Source: Bacteroidota bacterium
GTDB lineage: Bacteria; Bacteroidota; Bacteroidia; NS11-12g; UBA9320
Direction: 5' to 3'
NCBI GenBank assembly: GCA_013359235.1
Contig: JABWCE010000002.1
Span: 123,216 to 187,215, forward strand
Length of the DNA: 64,000 nucleotides
Below the pieces are notes generated by a model. That model searched no databases. It was not told the DNA's origin and saw nothing but the letters and a program-made list of their open reading frames with translations. The position numbers and the translations under genes are program-made. Of this stretch, positions 26,256 to 34,518 are shown piece after piece (the stretch's first letter is position 1; each line of letters begins with the position of its first letter).

Positions 26256-26654
26256 ATGAACCTAAAAGTATTGATAGTAGATGATGACGAAGTGTTTATA
26301 ATGGTAAACACTATGATGGTTAAAAGAAGTACAATTGCCGATGACCCCGTGGGTTTTGACAGTGGGAAAAAAGCTCTTGAATATATTGAAAAAAATAAGG
26401 ATGTAGATGAAACAATACTTATTTTTCTGGATATAAATATGCCTGTAATGAGTGGTTGGGAGTTTTTAGAATCATTAAAAAATAAAAACTATTCAAAAGA
26501 AATTTATATTGTAATTCTCACTTCATCAATAGATTTATCAGATCATATAAAGGCAAAATCATATAAACTAGTTATAGATTTTGTTGAAAAAATTCTTACT
26601 CTTGATGCTTGCTTAAGATTAAAGAGAATGCATCAACTCGCAAAATTCTACTAA
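26256..26654 (+). CDS. single-domain response regulator
   Basis: 132-residue stand-alone receiver domain (CheY-like), third gene of the signalling operon. Seen: acidic cluster D9-D11 (VLIVDDDEVF), phospho-acceptor D59 in LIFLDINMPVMSGWEFLE, T89 in VILTSSIDLSDH and K112 in DFVEKIL. The usual KP is KI here. There is no output domain, so it acts by protein contact or as a phosphate shuttle or sink in the relay. It starts 5 bases after the preceding gene and is a paralogue of the next gene (same LNMP/SGW and EK-L features), pointing to a local duplication. Confidence 0.93.
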   Translation: MNLKVLIVDDDEVFIMVNTMMVKRSTIADDPVGFDSGKKALEYIEKNKDVDETILIFLDINMPVMSGWEFLESLKNKNYSKEIYIVILTSSIDLSDHIKAKSYKLVIDFVEKILTLDACLRLKRMHQLAKFY

Positions 26655-26702
26655 AAAAAAATAATTGATTTTTTACAATCATTTATTAATTTTGAAAAAG
26701 TT

Positions 26703-27098
26703 ATGCTTAAAACTTTAATAGTTGACGATGATGAAGTAGTAATTTTAATACATACTCAAATGGTAAAAATGAGTGGTATGGATAACAATCCTCTTACTTT
26801 TTTAAACGGGAAAACAGCATTTGACTATATAAACCAAGCTAAAAATGATGAAAATTTTCTTGTATTACTTGATTTGAATATGCCTGTGTGGAGTGGCTGG
26901 GATTTTTTAAATGCTTTAAATACAATTAAATTCAAAAATAATGTGTTTGTTGTGATTGTTACATCTTCGGTTGATAAGGTTGATTATGACAGGGCAATGA
27001 AATACGAACAAGTTATAGATTATATCGAAAAATCTCTGAGTATTGATAAGTGCAAAAAAATAATGTCGCTTGCTGATATCGAAAAATTTTATAATTAG
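26703..27098 (+). CDS. single-domain response regulator
   Basis: 131-residue stand-alone receiver, last gene of the operon. D8-D10 (TLIVDDDEVV), phospho-acceptor D57 in VLLDLNMPVWSGWDF, T87 in VIVTSSVDKVDYDRA and K110 in YIEKSL. It closely resembles its neighbour at 26256 across the whole length, including SGW after the phospho-acceptor loop and EK in place of KP, so the pair probably arose by tandem duplication. It converges with the Fe-S oxidoreductase gene, with only six bases between the stop codons. Confidence 0.93.
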   Translation: MLKTLIVDDDEVVILIHTQMVKMSGMDNNPLTFLNGKTAFDYINQAKNDENFLVLLDLNMPVWSGWDFLNALNTIKFKNNVFVVIVTSSVDKVDYDRAMKYEQVIDYIEKSLSIDKCKKIMSLADIEKFYN

Positions 27099-27104
27099 AT
27101 AAAC

Positions 27105-28412
27105 TTAAATTTCCGAAGCCCAATTATTCCTGTCCATAGCCGAAAATTGCCAAGGTGCCCCGTTATTTTCAATATTTGAAAACATAATATTTATTTCACT
27201 CGGAGCCTCCGATTTTTCCATAATTAAATATTGCCTCATTTTATAAATAATTTCCATCGGGTTTATTTGTACCGGACATGCTTCGTAGCAAGCATTACAT
27301 GTATTACATGCCCACAGTTCTTCGGCACTTATGTAATCGTGAAGGCTTTTATTATCTTTAAATTCTTTACCCGATTTATCAATATTTTCGCCTGTTTCTT
27401 CAAGTCTGTCACGAACTGACATAATTATTTTGCGAGGCGATAGTTTTTTGCCTGTAATATTTGCCGGACAAACCGAGGTGCATCTTCCACATTCGGTACA
27501 TGTGTAAGCATCCATAAGATTTTTAATACTTAAATCATATATATCTTTAACCCCGAAACTCGATGGTTGAATGTACCCTTCGGGAATAGAAGCCGATGGA
27601 TCAAGCATTAGCTTTACCTCTTGTGCTACTGATTCTAAATTCTCTAATTTTCCTTTGGGTAATAAATTTGCATACCACGTATTTGGAAATGCCATAATAA
27701 TATGAAAATGCTTTGAAAATGGAACATAATTAAGAAATAAAATTATACCTACAAAATGTGACCACCATGCTACTCTTTCAATTATATGTATGTAAGATTC
27801 ATTTGCGTTTGAAATAAAGCCATAAAATAAAGTACTAACAGGCAATTGGGCTTTTTGCTGAAGTTCTACATCACAAACATTCATAATCAAAACAGCACAC
27901 ATCATTATTATTTCGGTAACAAGAATTATAGTGGCATCTTTGGCGGGAAAACCTTCAAGATCTTTGCTGTTAAATCGTGAAATTCGAACTATATGACGCC
28001 TTATCAAAAAAAATACGCAAGCTACAAGTACGCCTAATGCAAGCAACTCGAAGAAACCAATTACCAAAAAATAAAAATTACCAAAAAAACCACTGAAAAC
28101 CCTATGAGAATGTAATATTCCATCAGCAAATATTTCTAAAACTTCAATATTTATTAGAATAAAACCTGCATAAACCAAAATGTGTAAGAATGCAGAAATA
28201 GGTCTATCAAACATTTTGCGTTGACCTAATGCCATTAAACACATGTTTTTTAGTCTATCACCAAATTGCGTACCCGGATTGTATGATTTGCCTAAAAGTA
28301 TGTTTCTTCTAATTTTTCTTACATTTTTTGTAAAAAAATAAATTCCAGATACCAAAATCAGAATAAAAACTACCTGCGAAATCATACTTTTGATTTTTTT
28401 TTTAAGTTTCAA
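27105..28412 (-). CDS. membrane-bound 4Fe-4S oxidoreductase (NarI/HdrE-like membrane part fused to a dicluster ferredoxin domain)
   Basis: 435-residue electron-transfer protein. Five or so membrane helices in the first 240 residues (VVFILILVSGIYFF, FLHILVYAGFILINIEVL, LALGVLVACVFFLI, and others) resemble the cytochrome-b-type gamma subunit. The C-terminal soluble part has two 4Fe-4S motifs: CTECGRCTSVCP and CNTCNACYEACP (about 310-390). In Bacteroidota this type usually stands directly before a second (Fe-S)-binding protein with CCG domains, together HdrD/E- or GlpC-like. Here the 3' side is occupied by convergent regulators, so the usual partner is not adjacent. Electron donor and acceptor are unknown; quinone interaction is plausible. 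The start may instead be the Met at residue 10. Confidence 0.87.
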   Translation of the reverse strand: MKLKKKIKSMISQVVFILILVSGIYFFTKNVRKIRRNILLGKSYNPGTQFGDRLKNMCLMALGQRKMFDRPISAFLHILVYAGFILINIEVLEIFADGILHSHRVFSGFFGNFYFLVIGFFELLALGVLVACVFFLIRRHIVRISRFNSKDLEGFPAKDATIILVTEIIMMCAVLIMNVCDVELQQKAQLPVSTLFYGFISNANESYIHIIERVAWWSHFVGIILFLNYVPFSKHFHIIMAFPNTWYANLLPKGKLENLESVAQEVKLMLDPSASIPEGYIQPSSFGVKDIYDLSIKNLMDAYTCTECGRCTSVCPANITGKKLSPRKIIMSVRDRLEETGENIDKSGKEFKDNKSLHDYISAEELWACNTCNACYEACPVQINPMEIIYKMRQYLIMEKSEAPSEINIMFSNIENNGAPWQFSAMDRNNWASEI

Positions 28413-28446
28413 ATCAAAAGCATTTTTTAAAAAGTAACAAACAATT

Positions 28447-29346
28447 TTATTGAAATCCTGTTCTTTCGCAAAATAAATTGTAGCTTGCTTTTACAAGTTC
28501 GTCTTCGGGATAATCAAGCAACAGTATTTTATATATATCAAGAGCATTGAGATAAAAATGATTAATTTCCCATTTTGTAGCTTTGGCAATTAAGTTTAGC
28601 CTTGGGTCTTCAATGTCTTTAAATTCTTCATTTATATTTTTTTTAGCTTCTGCTTGTTTTATTGATGACATATTAATTACAGTTACTGATTTTAAAACTT
28701 TGTTCCCATCTGTAACACGTTCGTAAATCTTGAGAAAAAGGGTTTTCTTTATAAAAAAATATGTACTGAGATTGTTAAACCAAAACAAATCACCGGTTAC
28801 ATCTATGTCAAGCAAAATGACTTTATCTGTTGAAAGTTGAATGTTTACAGTTTCGGTATTTATACTACTACTCCAACGTATTGGTAATTGTTCGTCACTA
28901 AAAAGATTTAGTGTGTCTGGGATTATAATACTAAACTCATCGCCTCTGCTTGGTGCACCGGGTATTCCTTTTTCTTTTTTATTCATTTCGGGTTCGTGGC
29001 TTTTAATTTCTTTTAAAATATAAGCTATATATCGCTGATATTCGCTATCGGTTGATTTTGTAATACCCTCAATTAGTTCTTTGCCTGTAACGTAACCTTT
29101 CTTTTTTACTTCAAAATACTTTTGTGAATAATCAGAAACTACAAGCAATGCTTTATCGCCCAAAAACAAACGATCGGTAGGCTCTAAATTTTCGTATTTT
29201 TTTACTTTTGATGTTATGGTAGTTCCTTTTTTATAAACTGTTACATCGCCCGATACCCATTCAACTTTAATTTTTTGAGCAAAAACTGCACTGCTGAATA
29301 TTGAAAGCAAAATTGCTGTGATTATTGTTTTATGTGCTGATTTCAA
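28447..29346 (-). CDS. secreted FecR-like protein paired with CHASE2 protein
   Basis: 299-residue exported protein. Signal peptide about 1-23 (ending SAVFAQ). The N-terminal domain (about 24-95) reads VEWVSGDVTVYKKGTTIT, then LEPTDRLFLGDKALLVVSDYS, the beta-rich pattern of FecR-type domains (VxGxVxV.....G....V..G..L..G). A central region (about 135-225) with PDTLNLFSDEQLPIRWSSS resembles a carbohydrate-type or Ig-like sandwich I cannot name. The end is helical and TPR-like (INHFYLNALDIYKILLLDYP). It follows the CHASE2 gene by 14 bases. CHASE2 and FecR genes often occur together in bacteria, which supports the assignment. Function unknown. Confidence 0.7.
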   Translation of the reverse strand: MKSAHKTIITAILLSIFSSAVFAQKIKVEWVSGDVTVYKKGTTITSKVKKYENLEPTDRLFLGDKALLVVSDYSQKYFEVKKKGYVTGKELIEGITKSTDSEYQRYIAYILKEIKSHEPEMNKKEKGIPGAPSRGDEFSIIIPDTLNLFSDEQLPIRWSSSINTETVNIQLSTDKVILLDIDVTGDLFWFNNLSTYFFIKKTLFLKIYERVTDGNKVLKSVTVINMSSIKQAEAKKNINEEFKDIEDPRLNLIAKATKWEINHFYLNALDIYKILLLDYPEDELVKASYNLFCERTGFQ

Positions 29347-29360
29347 TTTCTCTTTTTTTT

Positions 29361-30581
29361 TTAATAATGTTTTGCTCCGGTTGTAAAATATGTTTTTACT
29401 TTACGTTTTTTATTAATCCACAATAATATTGCTTCGTAAAAATACAATAAATCTACTGTTAATATTAATGGTACTAAAAATGGCGAAGCACTCAACTTTA
29501 TATTGAATGTTTTGAAAAAGTAAATGAACAAAAGTATCAACAGAAATGATGTGCCAAGTTGTATGAATTTTGCGTTTACATGATACCATAAGTGCCTGTG
29601 AACATAAAGTTTTAAAAAAATGAGATTGTGTAAAAAACAAATTATAAAACCCAAAATCCAATCGAATGTTGCTGATGTTTTGTTTATGTAATTTTCACTT
29701 AAAATCATATTTACAATATTTGCCTGAATTACTATTCCGTAAGTATCAGGAAATTTTCGCCCAATAATTTTTTCGTTTAAAGGTGTGTAAAAATAATCGT
29801 CTAAAATAGGGTTTGGGTTGCAATCTGATGCATAAAAGCCTATCAAAATAATTTTATTTTTAAAAAATCCTTTAGGAAAATTATTTTTTATAATATCGTT
29901 ACCGTTAATATGGTGCAAAGTTTCTAGATTGCCTTGATAATTAATTAACTCAAAATCTTTGTTTCTGTTTATAAATTTTTCTGCTTTTTCAGAATTTACC
30001 TGTTTTACTATTTCTAGCGAAAAAGGATATACAATTTTACCTTTCACTTTATCCTTACTTCTGAAAAATCTAACAGTTTTATCCATAGAAGGTATCATTA
30101 GGTTTGCGTAACCACTTTTACAATTGCCAAGAGTTGATGATGGCTCAATATATTCATGCGATTCGCCCTGTTCATTTTTAAATTTTGAGGCAAGTACTAT
30201 TTTATGGGTATTTTCAATTGCTTTTTTCAGCAAGCTATCGCTGTAAAAATCTTTTGGTCCTTCAAAAACAAAATCAAGTCCTATAACTTTCGGATTTTCT
30301 TCATTTATTTTATTAATTAATTGAGCAATTTCGGCTCTGCCACGGTCTGCAGCATTTATAATCACAATATCGTTTGATATTTTTGCATTAATATCGTTTT
30401 TATTCGCATTTTTTCCCGAAAAAATAATATCTGTAAATTCAATATCTTTAAGAGTTTTGGCAATAAGGTTAAAAACCTTTAAATTTATTGGGTTGTAAGC
30501 AAAAATCCCGATACATAAAAACACAAAAACCGTTGAAAGCAATGCATCTTTATATAGTAATCTTTTATGTTTTTCAGCCAT
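29361..30581 (-). CDS. CHASE2-domain membrane protein without output domain
   Basis: 406-residue membrane protein. One N-terminal helix (about 10-30), then an extracytoplasmic CHASE2 domain (about 40-310) with the characteristic DIVIINAADRGRAEIAQLI, NPKVIGLDFVFEGPKD, ASKFKNEQGES, YANLMIPSMDKTVRFFR, IILIGFYASDCN and PDTYGIVIQANIVNMIL segments, then three C-terminal helices (about 313-400). CHASE2 domains normally sense extracytoplasmic signals in kinases, cyclases or phosphodiesterases. This protein ends with a short basic tail (WINKKRKVKTYFT) and no catalytic domain, so it must act through a partner. The FecR-like gene 14 bases downstream is the likely one. Confidence 0.88.
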   Translation of the reverse strand: MAEKHKRLLYKDALLSTVFVFLCIGIFAYNPINLKVFNLIAKTLKDIEFTDIIFSGKNANKNDINAKISNDIVIINAADRGRAEIAQLINKINEENPKVIGLDFVFEGPKDFYSDSLLKKAIENTHKIVLASKFKNEQGESHEYIEPSSTLGNCKSGYANLMIPSMDKTVRFFRSKDKVKGKIVYPFSLEIVKQVNSEKAEKFINRNKDFELINYQGNLETLHHINGNDIIKNNFPKGFFKNKIILIGFYASDCNPNPILDDYFYTPLNEKIIGRKFPDTYGIVIQANIVNMILSENYINKTSATFDWILGFIICFLHNLIFLKLYVHRHLWYHVNAKFIQLGTSFLLILLFIYFFKTFNIKLSASPFLVPLILTVDLLYFYEAILLWINKKRKVKTYFTTGAKHY

Positions 30582-30651
30582 TTTATTATTTTTCAGGCAA
30601 TATTATAAAATATATTTAAAATTTATTTTATTTGAAGCCAATGAAAATATT

Positions 30652-33249
30652 ATGAATTTTAAAAATTTTATGAAAAAAATTGTTATGATGAGCTTTTTAA
30701 CTCATTGTTTTTTCAATTCTTCAGCTCAAATAGTTGATAATTTTAACGACAGCAATTTTAATTCAAACCCGCTTTGGTATGGAGATACTTCAAAGTTTTC
30801 ATTTTCATCAGGCAAATTAAAATCTAACAGTTTAATTGCAAACGATAAATTTTACATATCATCACAATCAAAACTTGTTGCAAATTCTACTTGGTCATTT
30901 TTTATCAATCTTCAATTCAATACATCATCGTTAAACTATGTAGATGTTTTTTTAACCTCAGATTCTTTATCACTTACAGGACAAAATAGCGGTTATTTTG
31001 TTAGATTAGGTGGTACTTACGATGAAATTTGTCTTTATAAAAAAATTAAAAATACTTCAACATTAATTATTGACGGAAGAAATGGCACTCTTAACCATTC
31101 AAACAATTTTTTTAAGGTAAAAGTAATTTGCGATAGCAATTTTAATTTTACATTGTGTAGCGACAGCACTGGTACAGGCAATAATTATAAAGTTGAAGGT
31201 AGCGTTTTGAATAACGAATTGAAAACATCAGATTATGCTGGTATTGTTATAAAACAATCAACTGCGAGCTTTTTTAAACTTCATTTTTTTGATGATTTTG
31301 AAATAAGTAAAATTTTTAAAGACACAATAAATCCAGTAGTAAATGAAGTTCAAAACTTTTCGTTTGATACATTGAGAGTTTCATTTAGCGAAAAAATGAA
31401 TAATACTGCAACTGATACATCAAATTATGATTTGAACAACTCAATTGGGAAGCCTTCATCAGTAAGGTTTATCAGTATAGACAGCACTATTGTAGAATTA
31501 ATTTTTACCAAAAAAATGCTTCCAAACATTTTTTACAAGTTATCAATTAAAAGTTGTGAAGATAAATCGGGTTTAAAACTAACTGATACTATCTTTTCAA
31601 TCATAAAATATAAATTTGAAATACCTGAATTGTACGATGTACTTATTACTGAAATAATGGCCGACCCCGAACCTCAAATTGGTTTGCCTAATGCTGAATA
31701 CATTGAGTTGTATAATAAATCGGCAAAAATAATTACTCTGAAAAATTGCATAATTCACGACCAAAATTCATTTTCGGTTTTACCCGATATACAGATTTAT
31801 CCCGATAGTTTTATAATTTTTTGCGAAAAAAGTAATCTTAGTTTGTTTTCAAAATACAAGAATGCAATTGGATTAACTTATTTTCCTTCTCTAAATAATT
31901 CGGGTGATGAAATAACATTGAGAAATAATGAAGGAAAGCTCGTTCATCGCCTAATTTACAGTACCAAATCATATAATGATAATTTAAAATCTAATGGGGG
32001 ATGGGCACTTGAAATGATTGATATATCTAACCCTTGTAATGAAACAAATTTTAAAGCATCTGTAAATCCTGAAGGCGGTACACCGGGTAAAACAAACTCT
32101 GTAAAGGCTTTTAATCCTGATTTTACTAAACCTTATATTATTGATTTTTATGTTAAAAACAATTTGAAAGTTGTTATTACAATGAGTGAAATTGTTGATA
32201 GCTTTTCTGCCTTTGATATTTACAATTACAACTTAAATATTAATACAATCGAACAAATTTTTGTTAATCAAAACAAAATTGAAATTTTACTTAAAAACAA
32301 CTTGAAAAGTCCTGAAAATTATAACTTGACTATAAAAAAAATACACGATTGCAGTATGAATTTTTTAAGAGATACAAGCATAAACTTTACATTGCCCGAA
32401 TTGCCACAATTTGGTGAACTAATTATTAATGAAATTTTATTTAATCCGGTTTCGGGAGGAAGCGATTATATTGAAATATACAATATAAGCGATAAAACAC
32501 TTTGGCTTAAAAATCTATATCTTTTTAATTATAATTTTGATGGTAACCCTGATAATTTTACTTTAATTGACACACTGGGAAAATACGTTTTACCACGTGA
32601 ATACAAAGTTTTTTCAACTAATAAAGATTGGGTTTGCAATTACTATAAACACAACGACAAATCTGCATTTATTAATTTGCCTGAAATGCCTTTGATGAAT
32701 GACGATTTTGGTCATATTGGAATTTCGAATAATATGAATATTGTGATAGACGAGGTGGATTATAATCAATCAATGCATTTTGAGCTTTTGACCGAATATG
32801 AAGGAGTTTCACTTGAAAAAATTAACACCAAAATATCATCAGCAGAAATTTCTAATTGGACATCGGCTGCGGCTACTTATGGTTTTGGAACTCCCGGATT
32901 AGAAAATTCGCATGTTATAAATTTAGAAAAAACAAGCGCATTTCTCACTGTATTACCCGAAATGTTTTCGCCCGATGATGATGGAAATAATGACATTGTT
33001 TCAATTACATTAAAGAGCGAAAATACACAAGGTATGGCTACCGTTAAAATTTTTGATGCAAATGGGTTTGAAATAATAAAACTTGTAAATAATGTGCCTG
33101 TTGGCAATACACAAACTTGGTTTTGGGATGGGCTTAATGAAGAGGGAAAAAAATGTGCAATCGGTATATACATTGTTTATGCTGAATTATTATATATTTC
33201 AGGGAAAAAAATAATAGAGAAAAAAACTGTAACAATTGGTGGAAAATAA
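30652..33249 (+). CDS. secreted lamin-tail-domain protein with T9SS-type C-terminus
   Basis: 865-residue exported protein. Signal peptide within 1-26 (ending FFNSSAQ); translation could also begin at M8 (30673), which gives a more usual length. Order: concanavalin-like/LamG-type N-terminal sandwich (about 27-225, VDNFNDSNFNSNPLWYGDTS), Ig-like bacterial domain (about 226-325), lamin-tail domain (about 328-450, VLITEIMADPEPQIGLPNAE, YIELYNKS), a second Ig-like segment, a second lamin-tail domain (about 590-735, LIINEILFNPVSGGSDYIEI), and a C-terminal FlgD-Ig/CHU_C-type domain with MFSPDDDGNNDIVSITL and GIYIVYAEL. Lamin-tail proteins of Bacteroidota are often surface nucleases or structural proteins, but no nuclease motif is seen here. 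It is divergent from the CHASE2 gene. Confidence 0.87.
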   Translation: MNFKNFMKKIVMMSFLTHCFFNSSAQIVDNFNDSNFNSNPLWYGDTSKFSFSSGKLKSNSLIANDKFYISSQSKLVANSTWSFFINLQFNTSSLNYVDVFLTSDSLSLTGQNSGYFVRLGGTYDEICLYKKIKNTSTLIIDGRNGTLNHSNNFFKVKVICDSNFNFTLCSDSTGTGNNYKVEGSVLNNELKTSDYAGIVIKQSTASFFKLHFFDDFEISKIFKDTINPVVNEVQNFSFDTLRVSFSEKMNNTATDTSNYDLNNSIGKPSSVRFISIDSTIVELIFTKKMLPNIFYKLSIKSCEDKSGLKLTDTIFSIIKYKFEIPELYDVLITEIMADPEPQIGLPNAEYIELYNKSAKIITLKNCIIHDQNSFSVLPDIQIYPDSFIIFCEKSNLSLFSKYKNAIGLTYFPSLNNSGDEITLRNNEGKLVHRLIYSTKSYNDNLKSNGGWALEMIDISNPCNETNFKASVNPEGGTPGKTNSVKAFNPDFTKPYIIDFYVKNNLKVVITMSEIVDSFSAFDIYNYNLNINTIEQIFVNQNKIEILLKNNLKSPENYNLTIKKIHDCSMNFLRDTSINFTLPELPQFGELIINEILFNPVSGGSDYIEIYNISDKTLWLKNLYLFNYNFDGNPDNFTLIDTLGKYVLPREYKVFSTNKDWVCNYYKHNDKSAFINLPEMPLMNDDFGHIGISNNMNIVIDEVDYNQSMHFELLTEYEGVSLEKINTKISSAEISNWTSAAATYGFGTPGLENSHVINLEKTSAFLTVLPEMFSPDDDGNNDIVSITLKSENTQGMATVKIFDANGFEIIKLVNNVPVGNTQTWFWDGLNEEGKKCAIGIYIVYAELLYISGKKIIEKKTVTIGGK

Positions 33250-33349
33250 ATTTTAGATATGTATTGAAATATTGAACCGAATTACAAAACATAAACATTT
33301 TAAATAGCTAAATTGGGTAATTTTATCAAAAAACGATTGTTCTCAGTCT

Positions 33350-34075
33350 TTATTGATTTATTTTATTTATCTGTGGCAAATAAAATTCTTTTGTCAAATC
33401 TAAATATTGGTCTGTAAAACCCATATTTTTTCCTTTTCTTATGTAAATTTCAGTATATTGAATTGATAAATTATTTCTCGAAAATTCTATAAGTTTTCTT
33501 TCTGATACCTTTGTGGGATATGCAAAAACAGTAGTAATACGGTTTGTAAAAAATCCATTTTCAATTGAATGTTTTTCCCATAAATTATAATCATTTGAGG
33601 GAATTATAATTGAAATTTTACCTATAATGTTTAGAGTTTTTAAGCAATTTTCAAAAAAATCTTGTGGATTGAGCTTGTCAGTGTGTCTTGCAAAATGCCT
33701 TGATTGCAAAGGAGAAGGCGTGCTATTGGCAAAAAAAGGCGGGTTACATACAATATGGTCAAAAAACTCATGATTTGTTTTTGTAAAGTTTTGAAAAGAA
33801 ATATTTAATGATTTTAATCTGTTTGACCATTTACTGCATTTAAAATTTTCTTCAGCTTCAATTACCGAATTTTCATCAATATCAATTGCAGTTATATTAA
33901 CTTTTCCTTCTCTTTGAGCTACAATAAGCGAAATTACCCCACATCCTGTTCCCACTTCAAGAAGATTTAAAGAATTTGAAAAATTTGCCCACGAACCTAA
34001 TAAAACCGCATCAGTTCCCACTTTCATTGAACTTTTGCTATGTTTCACCGCAAATTGTTTGAACTTAAAACTCAT
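33350..34075 (-). CDS. trmN6: tRNA1(Val) A37 N6-methyltransferase
   Basis: 241-residue SAM-dependent methyltransferase that modifies A37 of tRNA1-Val. Seen: FKQFAVKHSKSSMKVGTDAV at the N-terminus, the SAM-binding LLEVGTGCGVISLIVAQR, ITAIDIDENSVIEAEENF, and the catalytic HIVCNPPFFANSTPSPLQSR with the NPPF motif of N6-adenine methylases, followed by RHFARHTDKLNPQDFF. These features match the TrmN6/YfiC group (the DNPPYF-containing group is different). Length is normal. It is divergently transcribed from the padR-pspC operon, with 113 bases between the start codons. Confidence 0.92.
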   Translation of the reverse strand: MSFKFKQFAVKHSKSSMKVGTDAVLLGSWANFSNSLNLLEVGTGCGVISLIVAQREGKVNITAIDIDENSVIEAEENFKCSKWSNRLKSLNISFQNFTKTNHEFFDHIVCNPPFFANSTPSPLQSRHFARHTDKLNPQDFFENCLKTLNIIGKISIIIPSNDYNLWEKHSIENGFFTNRITTVFAYPTKVSERKLIEFSRNNLSIQYTEIYIRKGKNMGFTDQYLDLTKEFYLPQINKINQ

Positions 34076-34127
34076 TTCACAAAAAAAATATTTATAACTG
34101 ATAATCAGAAATTAAAAAAATATTTTA

Positions 34128-34148
34128 GTATTATGTATTGCATAGTAC
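34128..34148. promoter_or_regulatory. inverted-repeat operator candidate for PadR
   Basis: Arms GTATTATG (34128-34135) and CATAGTAC (34141-34148) around TATTG form a 21-base dyad with 7 of 8 pairs matching. It covers the -33 TTG of the padR promoter (34138-34140). PadR proteins typically bind TATG/ATGT-type dyads of this kind. A direct repeat AGTACAATTTA follows at 34144-34154 and 34171-34181, the second copy lying over the likely transcript start. Autorepression is inferred. Confidence 0.6.
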
Positions 34149-34169
34149 AATTTAAAACATATATCTTTG
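34138..34169 (+). promoter_or_regulatory. predicted promoter of the padR-pspC operon
   Basis: TTG at 34138-34140 and TATCTTTGCAG from 34162 are separated by 21 bases and match the Bacteroidota pattern with an exact -7 box. ATG 34189 leaves a leader of about 13 bases. Confidence 0.6.
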
Positions 34170-34188
34170 CAGTACAATTTACAAATAA

Positions 34189-34515
34189 ATGAATTTGGAA
34201 AATACAATTTCGCAAATGAGGAAAGGAATATTAGAATACTGCATATTAGCAGTAATAAACAAAGGCGAAATATATGCTTCAGATATTCTATCGGAGCTAA
34301 AGGCAGCCAACCTGATAGTAGTTGAAGGCACATTGTACCCTTTGCTTACACGTTTGAAAAATGCCGAACTCCTTACTTATTTTTGGAAAGAATCAGTACA
34401 AGGACCACCTAGAAAGTATTTTGTAATAACCGAAAAAGGCAAAGCGTTTCTTGGCGAATTGCACAAAACTTGGAATGAACTTAATGAATCAATAAATAAA
34501 ACTTTAAAAAAATAA
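34189..34515 (+). CDS. PadR-family transcriptional regulator
   Basis: 108-residue winged-helix regulator. Seen: MRKGILEYCILAVINKGEIY, SDILSELKAANLIVVEGTLY, then PLLTRLKNAELLTYFWKES and PRKYFVITEKGKAFL, which are the full PadR N-terminal domain with the recognition helix around EGTLYPLLTRL and the wing GPPRKYF. The C-terminal dimerisation helix is short (subfamily-2 type). It is 3 bases from the pspC-type gene, so the two form an operon. The dyad over its promoter suggests autoregulation. Such PadR/PspC pairs are common in Bacteroidota; the effector is unknown. Confidence 0.95.
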   Translation: MNLENTISQMRKGILEYCILAVINKGEIYASDILSELKAANLIVVEGTLYPLLTRLKNAELLTYFWKESVQGPPRKYFVITEKGKAFLGELHKTWNELNESINKTLKK

Positions 34516-34518
34516 CAA

